Made by a program: the position numbers and the translations under genes. Below, piece after piece: positions 10,293 to 21,319 of a stretch of 64,000 nucleotides of DNA. A model generated the notes under the pieces. That model was not told the DNA's origin. It searched no databases and saw only the letters and a list, made by a program, of their open reading frames with translations. The first letter of the stretch is position 1; each line of letters begins with the position of its first letter. The DNA comes from Chimonanthus salicifolius (taxonomy: Eukaryota > Streptophyta > Magnoliopsida > Laurales > Calycanthaceae): the NCBI GenBank assembly GCA_013350335.1, contig CM023535.1:30429631-30493630 (forward strand), given 5' to 3'.

Positions 10293-11826
10293 TGGCCGAA
10301 CCCCATGTAAGTAAGTGATGTGTTTTGGTGAAGTTAAATTACTGTTTTGGTGGCTGGTTATGTGGCTGAACCATGTGTAATTCATGGTTGTGTTAACATG
10401 ATTAAATCATGTATAATCATGAGAAGTAGAGGGATCAACCAGATCAAGTGAACCCATGTTAGTTTTGATGAGGTTGGTGAGTTTTAAACCATATAAAATG
10501 TGGTGTTTGATGTGATTTATGGAAGTTTAACTTGATGATTATTGGTTGGCCAACATAGGGCTGAACCATGTCATTTTTAAAAGGGTTAAGTGCTTAAGAG
10601 TTGATTAAATAAAGTAGGAAGTTAAGTCCTAAGTTGGTGATGTTCGGCCAAGGGCATGGTCGAACCCCACATGATGCGGATGGGTCGTAGATGTGATTGA
10701 ATAAGTAAATAATGATACGTCTTGCTGTTTGGTATATGGATAAGGTACCGGAAGTCGAACGACGTGCGAGTCGTGACCGGGTGACGCGAAAGAAAGATCA
10801 GTTACTGAAGGGATTCTTCAGTAGGTTTCCTACCTACTTGTAACCACGGTTTTACCCAGTTTTTCTTATGATACTCTTGTTTTAATATATGTGTTTCAAA
10901 TGATATATTATGCATTAACAAATGGCATACAAGCATTGGCATCTCATGCATAGTCATGGGATAATGAATGAAGTTCTACAGTGATGGCTACGATTGTACA
11001 TGATGGGGGTTGCCCATTGCATGTACATATTGTATAGAAGAGATGAATGTTGTTGTAATTTACCTTGTCGGTGCAAGGCACGTCAAGTGATGGCTACGAT
11101 GGTACATGATGGGGGTTGCTCATTACATGTACATCGCTTATAGAAGAGATGAAGGTGTGTTGTAATTTACCTTGTCGGTGCAAGGCATGTCAAGTGATGG
11201 CTATGAAAGTACATGATGGGGGATGCTCATTGCATGTGCATATTTCATAGCATTGTTTTACCTATTTTGATGATCATGTATTATGATATGTATATGCATG
11301 TTTTATATGCTAACATGTGGTAGCCCTGATTCGGGAACCTACTGGGCGCGTTGATCTAACGCCCTAATTCTATCCTCAGAGGAGATTGCAGGTACAAGCA
11401 AAGGGAAAGGAAAGGTCATTGACCGGGAGGGGAGTTGAGCCTAAGTGCTTTAATAATGGATTTGGATTACGTTATATTACTGTCTTTTGAATACTATTGT
11501 TGGACATGTAATAATTCGTTATTTGCTGTGGTTTGATTAGGATAATAACCTGTGGATGGTTGATCTATGTTATTTAATATTTAAGACTGTTACTTGTTAT
11601 CTCGTTTTTCTATTCCGCAATTATTTAGATTATTCCGCATGTTGATGTTAGTTCCATGTGTGATTCACTATCATGGTCTATTCCATGTACACATGGGTGG
11701 CCAGTTAAGGTTCAGACTTGGGTAGTCTGAACTTAACTCGCGTCGTGACGCCGCCCGCTCTCTTCCGATGTTTATTTAAAAAAAAAAATTAGACTCTGAA
11801 ATTCTCGAAGAGGGCGGGGCGTTACA
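10293..11826 (+). repeat. Right arm of the 1,534-bp inverted repeat (LTR 3' portion)
   Basis: It starts at TGGCCGAACCCCATG and ends GGGGCGTTACA next to the duplicated ATTAA. It includes an acceptor-like site at about 11379 (GATCTAACGCCC, pyrimidines, TCCTCAG) and the conserved TTAACTCGCGTCGTGAC near the end. It lacks the 5' half of an LTR and so has no promoter of its own. Confidence 0.92.
10978..11250 (+). repeat. Three diverged tandem units in the palindrome arm (mirrored at about 9121-9393)
   Basis: Units of roughly 110 bp contain AGTGATGGCTACGATTGTAC, ATGATGGGGGTTGC and ACCTTGTCGGTGCAAGG. The last is itself an inverted repeat (CCTTG/CAAGG). The units occupy the position of the ACTCCGTCGGGGC blocks in the other LTRs. 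Confidence 0.8.
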
Positions 11827-11831
11827 ATTAA

Positions 11832-14090
11832 AGTTGATTAAGATAATAGATTAATGTAGATTTTATGGGTAATCTCACATCTAAGTTCAAGAAAGAAAAA
11901 TTAAAGTTTAATTAAATTAAATATCAAACTAGTAAATATATCTTGAAAGAGTGGTTTGTATACATAAAATAAAAGACAAGAGTATTAAAATACATGATAA
12001 AAAAAATTAAAGAATTTAAAAGAATTTAAATAATTAAAATACAACATACAAACAAAAGATTTGACATAACTAAAGACAGGAAATAAATTTGCAAAAAAAA
12101 TAAATGACAGAATATAAAAATGCATAATTTAAAGGTGGTTATGGAATTCTTCTCTCATCGCCCAAAATAAATAAATAAATAAGAGATCTAGATATGAAAT
12201 TCATGCTTAGAATTCAAATATCAATTTACATCATTTAATTAAAATTCATAATCTTTAATCTAATTAAAGTCTAGTTCTTAGATTTAAAACTCAATACCTA
12301 ATTCCTTTAAGTAAACAAAGAATACAAAATTAAATTAAAAGGAGAACATAAAAAGATGTCTAAATAATCTGACTTTCCAGGATTCTAACGGCACATCACT
12401 TATTTATTTCATGGAAAAATTCAAGTACAGGCATACATAAAAATTGAGAACAAGAAAACAAATTGGAGATGTAAATTTACAACTCTCACTTGTAAAATTG
12501 TGCGGGACCTCCTGTCTTCTTGTATGTTAATCTTTTCTCCTCAGCCTTTTGTCTTCTTGAGCTCCAGGTTAAATTCAATTTTGGCTATGGTTGAATGGGG
12601 TATTTATAGGCTCAAGGAAATGAAGGATGGCTGGGATTAAATCTTGGTTTAAGTTAATGGATGAAATGATGTGATTAAATCTAATGGAATATGGGTGATT
12701 GGGATTAAAAGTTGCAAAACTAGGGTTTACTATGGTGTAGATGAGTTTGGGTTAATGGTGCTTGGGATGCCAGGTAACTTGTTGAGAAACAAAGGGAATT
12801 GGAGAGAAAATTGGGATTTGGAGAGAAAATTGGGCATGTTCGAATTTGGTTTGTGGACTAAGGGTTTTGGGTCGTTCAATGCATGAATGGTTGGGATTAA
12901 AAATTAAGATGAATGAATGGATAAGATGGTGAGATGATGTGGAAAGATAAGGAGGTGAAATTCGCATGAGGCGGAGAGAGATAGACAAAATCGTGTATGG
13001 CTATTTTGGATTAGATTGGGAGACAAGATAGGATCTAGGTGATGTGGAGATAAGGTGGAGTGGAGTGGAGAGAAATTTTAGGGATTTTCCATTGAGTGTA
13101 TGCGCATGGAGGCTTCAAAATTGTGTGATTCATAGGGTATGTGCATGAATGCCTAAATTCTAGGGTTTTTGCACTAGATTAGGGTTTATGAATGGATGGC
13201 TATAATTGAGTGGCCTAGATCTAATGGGTTTGATGATGAATGCTTGATCTAAATGGATGAATGAATAGGTAATGCATGGATGATCATGATCCTAAGGTTA
13301 ATCTATATGATGGATAAATTAGATGACCTGGATCTAATCATGATGGATCGATGGCTTGGATTGGATGGGAGGCTCTAAGGTTTACCTAATTAAATGAATG
13401 CAAATGGATGGCTTGGATGAAATGCATGAAATGAATGGTGGGGATTGATGCATGATTAAATGGATGATGGATGTTAGCGCATGATAAAATGGATGGTTAA
13501 GATTGAATGGATAAGGAATTGGGCTTTGGATATGGGCTTAGGGTTGCAAAATTCGAATATGAACCTGAAGCATTGGATCTTGAATTGGGCTTCAACTTCT
13601 TGGACTGGAGTAGGTTTGGGCTTGCTGGACTTGGATTCACTTAGGCCTGGCCCAGTGTCTGATATTTGGATCAAAGCTTGTGCCAACTGCAGTGGATCTT
13701 TGGCCCATGGATCTTGATTTCAAACTGTTGGCCTCTTTACTTGCAGACTCTCTTGTATTGTAATTAAAAATTAATCAACCACTTAAAATCTAAAATATTG
13801 ACTTAATCCAAACTCTCATAAAGGTATCAACATTAATCAATTTACATTTATAACCTAAAAGTGACCTGAATTAATTATAAAATTTTAAATCTTCCATTTT
13901 AAGCTCTCTTCCGGTAATTATCTACTGATTTATGATGAATTATTGCATTTCCCTGAATTTTTCTACAAAACTAAAATAAACTATTAAATGCATCTTATAT
14001 ACATAAAACCAAGGCTAACTGATCTAAATATCAAGGGTAAAAATGTAATATTTCAGTGCTCAAAACATGCGCACTTTGATATTTCATTTA
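11832..14090 (-). other. Unclassified LTR-like remnant interrupted by the palindromic element
   Basis: It continues the sequence broken at 7895. The minus strand shows a TATA-like CCTATAAATAC (12600-12610), an AT-rich downstream stretch, and, upstream of the TATA box, many copies of AATGGATGG-like motifs (13180-13500). At 7640-7720 the minus-strand 3' side has the GAGGTCGATCCC-type sequence. This fits a long minus-strand LTR from about 7640 to about 14090, but no terminal TG/CA pair or duplication could be confirmed. Open frames at 13474-13717 are fortuitous. Confidence 0.4.
12600..12610 (-). promoter_or_regulatory. TATA box on the minus strand
   Basis: CCTATAAATAC on the minus strand is followed by CCCATTCAACC and a transcript-like leader. 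It supports reading the surrounding remnant as a minus-strand LTR promoter. Confidence 0.45.
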
Positions 14091-14936
14091 TGGATAGATT
14101 ACATGGTTTGAAACTCATTAAGAGTTTACTATTATTTTATTTCGGGTGTGAGACTTGGGCAATAAGTTCAAGTGTTGAGAAATTTGAGAACACTGGTTTA
14201 TTTTATTTTACGATGGTTTGGGAATGTGAGCAAGCATGTGAGATTACAAGTTATTCACGTGTTAATTTTGAATTTACAAGTTGTGGAACAATAATTCCGG
14301 GCTTATAATTTATTGTGGGTGTTTGAGGGCTTGAAGAATTCATTGGCTTTGTAAATGTTTATGTTATTTATTTGGAAAAAGAAATCTAGACACGAATTTG
14401 TGATGTAAGACTCATTTAGATGAACAATTATTTTAGATTGTGCAGTCAGATCACGCCCCGTTTAGGTGTTGGAAGGGTAAGGTGTGACATGCACATTCCA
14501 TTGGAGGAATTCGTTGGTGCAGATTTGAATTTGGGCATTGATCACAGTTGTTTTCCTTTGTGGGAACTCTATAACCCGTGGAGCACACCTTTTCGTGTCT
14601 TCGGATCGGGGATTGTGAGTCGCACTAATGTGTAGACCACTAGGTCTACGACCTTTGAAAGCACATCCTTTCGGTGTCTTCGAACTGGGGATTGTGATTC
14701 GCCCTCTTGTTGATAGGTATTGATCATTGTGCACTTGTGCTATATTTGATTTGATTTGTTGTTGAGATGCATCAGATGGGAGCATGCATCATGTCGTTGC
14801 ATTCGTATTATCATGCATTTAAATTGTATATTTTGAATATATGACATATTTGTAAATGCCCATAAATTTTGAAATTTTTGTAGAGCTGATGAGGACATCA
14901 GTGATAAAGGATATGAGATTTTCGCCATGACATTAG
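14091..14936 (+). other. Unclassified retroelement remnant with a two-unit repeat
   Basis: No coding content is recognised. The text around 14450-14490 (CACGCCCCG... AAGGTGTGACA) resembles the end of yet another gypsy LTR. Two units about 77 bp apart (14583-14625 and 14660-14702) share CTTTTCGTGTCTTCG and GGGGATTGTGA. Boundaries are not determinable. Confidence 0.3.
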
Positions 14937-14939
14937 ATT

Positions 14940-16077
14940 TTTATGAAAAGTTCCATTGCAATTCCAATTGCAATAAATTCTATCAAATGGACCAAGGAAT
15001 CCAACCCAAAAACAGGCCTAGCATAACAGGCCCAATGACCAAAGAGGATCAGCTGTTCGGTGGGATAAAAGACAATCCTTATCAGATTGGGATTTAGTTT
15101 TTTTGGTCTGTTAGTAGTATTTTTCGAGTTACTCGGTTGTATTAATTAGTATTTTGCTTTATTTTACAATTAGGTAATTGTTTCCATTTATAGTAATGTT
15201 ATTTTGGGAATACAAAGGAGGGTCAGGTCTTTGTTTTTAGGATATAGTTGATTTTCCTTTCCTTGTTATCAGTCGGTAGGAATTATTTATTTAATAGTTG
15301 TATTCAGCCAGATTTTGGCACCGAAGTTTTAGAATAATAAAATTGAATCTTATTTCGTTTTTAGCAAAAAAAAATTAAGTTGCTTTTGAGTTCCTGCTGC
15401 GATAGCTAGCAGCATCCCAACCAGGTTTCGATAAAAGGAAGCCTTGAATAATAGACAGATCATCGTTTGAAGGTTACCAGGTCCCAGGTTGGGCGGTATT
15501 TTTCACTTTCACTTGGAATCAGTCTGCAAGGTGTTTGCACAATTGTCGATGAAATTGCAGAGTAGCTTTTGGGAGGTAGCATGCCTTCTAAAGTGGCGAT
15601 ACCCTAGCAGTTAGATTGGTGTATTTGCTGAGTTTTGAAGAAGCAAGACAGAAAGATGTTGGTTCTATTTGGAGCCAGGCAAGCAATACAAAGCAGCCAG
15701 ATGAGGTTTCAGATCGTGTGGGGAAGCAACTACTGCAACACTTGCAGACTTCTTCCAATTTTAGGCCAGCATTTTGTGACTGTCTTCCAAACAGGCAGCT
15801 ACGTGTTGTATAAATTCAGGTCCAAACATTAGTTTGGACAACCTTGCTGTTTGTTCTTCAGCCTAGTTCATGAACAAAAATTGATATGTTAGCAAATAAT
15901 AATTTGTTTATATGAGATTGATCGTTGATACATAGGTTTGCTGCAAACTGATTTATGTTAGACTCTCAGATCTACGATCTACACTATGTTTATGTCAACA
16001 TCTTATCAAGATCTTTATTGATGCTTCCGCTATATCTTATTTGAGTCAACTATTATTTATTCCAGCTAGTCTACATC
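14940..16077 (+). mobile_element. Probable 5' LTR of gypsy element G (start uncertain)
   Basis: The right border is set by the primer site at 16081 and a CA before it. The left border is a guess because the 3' LTR is not in the window. The region has polyadenylation-like AATAAAATTG (15335-15350) and no coding frame of interest. It is unrelated to the TGTAAC-type LTRs. Confidence 0.4.
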
Positions 16078-16080
16078 AGA

Positions 16081-16094
16081 TTGGTGTTTAGAGC
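16081..16094 (+). promoter_or_regulatory. Degenerate primer binding site of element G
   Basis: TTGGTGTTTAGAGC differs from the initiator-Met primer site TTGGTATCAGAGC by a few changes, and lies about 105 bp upstream of the gag ATG at 16197. Confidence 0.6.
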
Positions 16095-16196
16095 TTCTAA
16101 GTTAATCGAGACTCCGACATCGATTGTACCTATGAGTGGCTTACTTTATCACTACTATTCTTTCTTGAAAACTTTTTTTGTTCTTTACACTCAGTT

Positions 16197-16466
16197 ATGG
16201 CACGGTGTTATAATTTTCGCCCTCGTCAAGGTTAAACACGGACTGATGGAGGGAGTTTTTTTAACTCTATTCCTTAAAGCCAAAGTGGTCATGGAAGTGG
16301 CGATACTCGTTCGACGAGAAATTCTTGACGCAGTTCAACTCAAAATTACGATCCACGCATGGAGCAATTGATAGAGATGGTGGGGATTATGACACAAGAT
16401 ATATCAGTTCTGAAGAGGCAACGCAATCAGCGCCCCCTAGCAATCCTTCCAATGACGGTGATTCAT
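16197..16466 (+). pseudogene. Element G gag, N-terminal fragment
   Basis: The ATG at 16197 opens MARCYNFRPRQG, a start typical of gypsy Gag, but a TAA follows at codon 13. The frame resumes about 150 bp on (MEQLIEMVGIMTQD) before element E interrupts it after the target bases TTCAT. Gag would form the virus-like particle. It continues at 21320. Confidence 0.65.
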
Positions 16467-17275
16467 TGATGCAAGACAACTAATAGGGTAACTCTAAATG
16501 CCTAATGTGGTCCCTAAAAATTAAAATGGATGAAAATAATGTACCCTAAAACTAACATGGGTCGAAATTAAAATCTAAAGTTAATATATGCAATTAATTA
16601 ATATAAAATTTACCACAGATAATGATGCAAATTCTTAAAATGTAATGTAAGCAAATCTAAAAGAAAAGGATGAATGGTTTTGACTGGCACGTGTGGTATT
16701 AAATGGAATGGGCTAAGGTTTAAAATGATTTAAGGTTTCACGTGGGATGGTGGGGTGTGTTTAGGGTAAAACGAAAAGAAAAGCAAAGGAATTGAGAGAG
16801 ACGGATGAGGGGATTTCTCGCAGCAACTTGCGGCGGAAAGGGAAGGGTATGATGATGGCGGAAAACAGTGAAGGGGAAGAAAATGGAAATGGGGAAGAAG
16901 AGATATATGGGCTCGAGTGGAAGTCGAGAAAAAGGAAAGGAAGGAAAAAAGGAAATAGAGAAGGGAAAGTGAAGAAATCGAAGGGAAGAAGAAGAGGAAG
17001 TAATAGGAAGACAGAGAAGTACCTAAAGTAAAAGTAGGGCCTCTCGCCAAGCCTCACGCCATAGCCTCATGCTAAGGAATCACTCCCAATCTGAAAAATC
17101 GCACCTTGCAAAGGTATTTTACGAAAATCTCGCTCTTTATTTCATTCAATCGTTTGTAATAATGCTTACAAGAAAGGGCTTTTATAAGAGATGCCTTCCT
17201 TAAATTAAGTCAAAAATAGAAATAAACAATAAAAAGAAACTCTAAATTCAAAGGTAAATCTGCAGCTCCCCATCA
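16467..17275 (-). repeat. Left (3') LTR of element E
   Basis: It matches 20435-21314 closely but lacks about 71 bp present in the right copy (21170-21245). Open frames in its purine-rich middle (16730-17057) are low-complexity shadows. Confidence 0.9.
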
Positions 17276-17626
17276 ATCTCCCCATCTAAAAAGAACTCGA
17301 CCTCGAGTTCAAAGAGATGAAAAGACATCAATCTTCCCACGCATGCGTCTTCCTAGTGTGGGGTCTTCAATATGCAACCAGACAGAACATCATTAAGTCA
17401 CAATAAGAACACTGGATCAACTCTCCTCCGCCATTGATGGTATACGAGGAAACCAAAGCGGATGTCATGAACAACTCTGGGTGTCGACAACAGAAAAGTG
17501 TGAACATACTCTGATGAAACAAGACTCTGAGATCTCTCCAGTAGATTCGGAGCAAGTCGTTGAAGCTCTCTCACTGTCAACCAAGTGGCACCAGTCATGG
17601 ATTTGGTATTCAGTGTCACAGGATTA
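17276..17626 (-). pseudogene. 3' part of element E internal region
   Basis: After the polypurine tract, a minus-strand open frame of 73 codons (17398-17619) runs towards the solo LTR insertion and may be the C-terminal end of the element's single frame. No domain is recognised (it contains SSEYVHTFLLSTPRVVHD). Confidence 0.4.
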
Positions 17627-17631
17627 GGTGG

Positions 17632-19606
17632 TGTAACGCCCCGCCTTTCTCACTATGCTTTCCAAAAATCAGTGTCTATTTTTTTTTTTAAAAGAGTGAT
17701 AGAGAGAGGGACGTCACGACCTGAGCTAAGTCCGAACTTCTAAAGTCCGACCCTTAACTGGCCAACCCTATGTGTGCATGGACTAAGTCCATGAAAACGG
17801 TTCACACATAACAATGTAAACATGCGGATTAAAATCATAACTGCGGAATTATAATAGAACCTAATTCTATTCCATTTAGATAGCAAAGTACGTCAAGTCT
17901 TTAATCATAATTAACAGAACATAATTATCCAAATAAACATCCAGCCATAGCAAATTACTTAAATTATTACATGCCCGAAGTCTAGTTACTCAAACTACAA
18001 GTCCATAAGTAACTTAATCAAAATATAAACTAAAAGCATCCAAGCTCCTACACTTGTCCTTTCTCACGTTCATCGTTCATCTCGTTTCCTGTATCTTCCA
18101 CTAGGGTAGAAGTAGAAAGTTGGAACAAAGCGCCCAGTAGGTAATCCATTTAGGGCTAACACATGGTTAGTACAAAACCTATATAATAATACCATAATGT
18201 CAAAAACCATATAAACCATGCCATGTCATGATGTCAAATGCAACGAGTCTCACCCATCACAAGTACATATAAGTACCCCCACATAGGTCTTTCGGATGCC
18301 CCGACGGAGTTTGGCCCCTCCGATTTCTTCTTGATGGAAATGCACATCAAGGTATCCCACATATGTTTTTCGGACGCCCCGACGGAGTGTGGCCCCTCCG
18401 GTTACATATCCTTCACTCCATGCCATGCATGAGATGATAATGAAACACATACTATTTTATATTGTAAACATAGCATTAAAACTTCACAATTGAAACATAT
18501 TTTTTACAACGTAAACTCAAACTCATCAAAATAAGATAAAAACATTATACATAAACCCATGGTTTCAAAGAGGTGGAATCCTACCAAAGACCACTAAAGT
18601 GTCCTTGCGCTTTCGTCCGGTAACCGTTTATGATCGTACACACCTTATGAGGTCCTGTTACCTTATAATATATCAATCGATTAAAACCATGTCCCATTTG
18701 ATTTACAATAACGTCTAAGTCCATAAACCATTCCTCATTTTCTTAAACATGCATAACCACTCTAAGTGTCCCTTAAAACATTCCAACAAATGGTTCGGCC
18801 ATACACCATGGCCGAACCCTATGGTTCATTTCTTTAAACAAAATTATCAAAATACTTACCGGTTCCGCAACTCCTCCAGTTTTCCTTCGCTCCGCCTTGT
18901 TCTTCCGATCCTTTTCTTCCTTAGCCTCTTTCTACTTGATCTTTCACACAGCTGGCTACCCTCTTTGATTGTGTATGCCGTGTGCCTCTCTTGTCTCTCC
19001 TCTATAAAACTTCCAATAGATCCTATATTTAGAAGATGCCATGCGCCGCTTCAATTTAGCAATTGCCTAGTGCCGTTTTTAACAAAGGAAGGACCCCTTT
19101 TAAAGAGATTCCAGTGCATCATCTTGGATGTGCAAATCCCTCACACGGCCAAGCAATCTATATTTAATTTTTAGACATCTTCTTTATTTGGATTAGGCAA
19201 TTGGATGTCATTGCCTAATCCAACTCATCTAGGCGTGTTGCTCATTTTGGACAAACCTTGGTCGACTAACCTCCTTGATTTTTGTATGCGTGTGTCCCTT
19301 GTTTATAGATATTGCATTACCATTTTAATTCACCCCCATTTAATTAGACTTGAACCCACTTGGTGGTCAACCAAGTTAACCACGACCCATTGGGTCCCAA
19401 TTGGGCATTTTGGCCCAAATAGCAACATTGACCCAATTAAATGTGCCTTACCCATTTACTTTAAATTGAACCCTAAACCATAACCGTTGGTTCCTAATTG
19501 GGCCACTGACCCAACATCTTACCCATCTAAGGTTCATATCCGTTAATTCACAATTAAAATGGCAAATTCCGTAAATATTAATAACATGGAATTCCGAAGT
19601 GTTACA
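17632..19606 (-). mobile_element. Solo LTR d (1,975 bp) inside element E
   Basis: It starts TGTAACGCCCC and ends GTGTTACA on the plus strand, flanked by the perfect duplication GGTGG (17627-17631, 19607-19611). No internal region or second LTR is present, so it is a solo LTR left by recombination. It is a compact version of the family: one GGTTCGGCCAT hairpin (18791-18825), one copy pair of the ACTCCGTCGGGGC block (18285-18410), a donor-like site (18859) and an acceptor-like site (18101) only 759 bp apart. The palindromic ATTGGGTCCCAAT is at 19389-19401. Confidence 0.93.
18101..18859 (-). other. Predicted short leader intron of LTR d
   Basis: On the minus strand the donor is CC|GGTAAGTATT (first G of GTAAGT at 18859). 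The acceptor is a pyrimidine-rich CTTTCTACTTCTACCCTAG ending at 18101. It is the shortest intron candidate of the set and carries a single hairpin. Confidence 0.5.
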
Positions 19607-19611
19607 GGTGG

Positions 19612-19976
19612 TGTCCTACAGTAGTGATGGAAACATCTTCTTCTACCAGGATAAATTCTATCTTTTCTCTCTCGGGTGGTAATGAAGGTACATGCTGAGT
19701 TGGCTGGATAGGTGTAGGACACGGGTCCTGTGGATCAGGTTGTAGATCATTCTATGGGTCAGAAAGGACAGTAGGATGGTCAAGATCAGGCTGTGGATCA
19801 GGAAGGCCAGTAGGATGTTCAGGATCATGCTGATGTAGGGTGGGGCTTGGAAGTTAAGATGCTGGTTCTGGATTGGGTGTGAGGTCTACCACATTATTAT
19901 CCACATCAATTTCCTTGGACTCACATTGAAAATTTGTAGCAAGCTCATATTTTTCATCGCATCTATTAATGTGACT
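19612..19976 (-). other. Element E internal sequence with short repeats
   Basis: There is no clear frame. Two copies of a roughly 43-bp unit (GGCCAGTAGGATG, TCAGGATCA) occur at 19760-19835. It was continuous with 17276-17626 before solo LTR d inserted. Confidence 0.4.
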
Positions 19977-20246
19977 TTAGTTTTCAGCGTGTGATTCATG
20001 AATGTGTGGTGCAGATGCATGTACAGACTCAAATAGATTGGGTGACACTGACATCGGAATAGGATCTGTGGATGGAGACGGTATGGGGACACACCTAACT
20101 TTCTTAATTTGAGCAGGGCACTCTCGAGTAAGATGCTCGTAGCATTGACAGTGACAATAAAATGTCCCTAAACCTAACTTGGTTTCCATACGCGTTAAGC
20201 GAGCACTTATCTCTAATACAACCTTGGCAATATGTGCGGGGACCAT
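19977..20246 (-). pseudogene. Gag-like fragment with a degenerate zinc knuckle (element E)
   Basis: An 89-codon frame starts with ATG at 20246. Residues around 30-45 (YCHCQCYEHLTRECP) fit a CX2CX4HX4C nucleic-acid-binding knuckle only if the first Cys is read as Tyr, so the knuckle is probably inactive. The upstream residues (IAKVVLEISARLTRMETKLG) look helical. It would be the nucleocapsid part of a Gag-only element. It could also be an unrelated zinc-knuckle frame. Confidence 0.5.
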
Positions 20247-20286
20247 GTTGAATGTCCAAAATGATCTACTCTAAGAATGATACAAT

Positions 20287-20376
20287 GCAATTTTTTTTAA
20301 TTAATTAATTAATTTTTTAAATTAATTAATCAATTAATTAAAATTTTAAATTAATTAATCAATTAATTTTTTAAAT
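20287..20376. repeat. AT-rich AATTAATT repeat
   Basis: Reiterated TTAATTAATTAA and TTTTTTAAATTAATTAATC blocks lie between the primer site and the gag-like frame of element E. The sequence is self-complementary and low-complexity. Confidence 0.85.
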
Positions 20377-20434
20377 GTGACCTAAGATCTAGAAAGTTAA
20401 GAAACTCTCCTAACCTAGGCTCTGATACCAAATT

Positions 20435-21314
20435 TGATGCAGGACAACTAATAGGGTAACCCTAAATGTCTAATGTGGTCCCTAAAAATTAAAATGGATG
20501 AAAATAATGTACCCTAAAACTAATATGGGCCGAAATTAAAATCTAAAGTTAATATATACAATTAATTAATATAAAATTTACCACAGATAATGATGCAAAT
20601 TCTTAAAATGTAATGTAAGCAAATCTAAAAGAAAAGGATAAATGGCTTTGACTGGCACATGTGGTATTAAATGGAATGGGCTAAGGTTTAAAATGATTTA
20701 AGGTTTCACGTGGGATGGTGGGGTGTGTTTAGGGTAAAACGAAAAGAAAAGGAAAGGAATTGAGAGGTAGATGAGGGGATTTGTCGCAGCAACTTGCAGC
20801 GGAAAGGGAAGGGTATGGTGATGGCGGAAAACAGTGAAGGGGAGAAAATGAAACGGGGAAGAAGAGATATATGGGCTCGAGTGGAAGGCGAGAAAATGGA
20901 AAGGAAGGAAAAGGGTAAATAGAGAAGGGAAAGTGAAGAAATCTAGGGGAAGAAGAGGAGGAAGGAAAAGGAAGACAGAGAAGTACCTGAAGCAAAAGTA
21001 GGGCCTCTCGCCAAGACTCACGCCGTAGCCTCACGCTAAAGAATCACTCCCAATCTGAAAAATCACACCTTGTAAAGGTATTTTCCGAAAATCTCGCTCT
21101 TTATTTCATTCAATTGTTTGTAATAATATTTACAAGAAAGGGCTTTTATAAGAGATGCCTTCGTTAAATAAAGAAACTCCTAAAAATAGCCTAAAATGAA
21201 AATAAACTCTCTTAAAATAGGAAACCCTAATTTCTAATTACAATTAAGTCGAAAATAGAAATAAGCAATAAAAAGAAACTCTAAATTCAAAGGTAAATCT
21301 GCTACTCCTCATCA
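20435..21314 (-). repeat. Right (5') LTR of element E
   Basis: It starts TGATGCAGGAC next to the primer site and ends CATCA before the duplication TTCAT. It is 71 bp longer than the left LTR. Confidence 0.9.
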
Positions 21315-21319
21315 TTCAT

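Larger units (their letters stand above)
7896..11826. mobile_element. Rearranged palindromic gypsy retroelement with target-site duplication
   Basis: The unit is flanked by the direct duplication ATTAA (7891-7895 and 11827-11831), so it appears to have integrated as one piece. In plus-strand order it holds 28 bp of an inverted LTR 3' end (TGTAACGCCCC...), the first 58 or so codons of gag on the minus strand, the leader, a primer binding site, then a 1,534-bp inverted LTR 3' portion, a 214-bp spacer, and the same 1,534 bp in plus orientation ending GGCGTTACA. Both outer ends are therefore LTR 3' (U5-type) ends, instead of one 5' and one 3' end. The gag start resembles that of element J (shared EYTELWD and SCP.DLVS), so it derives from the same family. 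The two arms are almost identical in sequence and equal in length, which points to a recent event. Confidence 0.88.
16467..21314 (-). mobile_element. Short LTR retrotransposon E (non-autonomous, TR-GAG-like)
   Basis: Two LTRs (16467-17275, 809 bp; 20435-21314, 880 bp) start TGATG and end CATCA, and the element is flanked by the perfect duplication TTCAT (16462-16466, 21315-21319). A primer site lies left of the right LTR (TGGTATCAGA on minus, 20421-20430) and a polypurine tract right of the left LTR (ATGGGGAGAT on minus, 17276-17285), so it runs on the minus strand. Without solo LTR d its internal region is only about 1.17 kb. That region contains a short zinc-knuckle frame and no protease, reverse transcriptase or integrase, so it would depend on enzymes from another element. 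It interrupts gag of element G. Confidence 0.9.

Noticed and set aside
16730..17057. Overlapping open frames in both directions, Ser/Pro/Phe-rich or Lys/Glu-rich (repeated at 20698-21034)
   Set aside because: Low-complexity GA/CT-rich part of both LTRs of element E; no domain and no conservation of one frame over the other.
18749..19174. 141-codon open frame in solo LTR d
   Set aside because: Runs through the hairpin and antisense to the leader; no motif and no counterpart frame in related LTRs.
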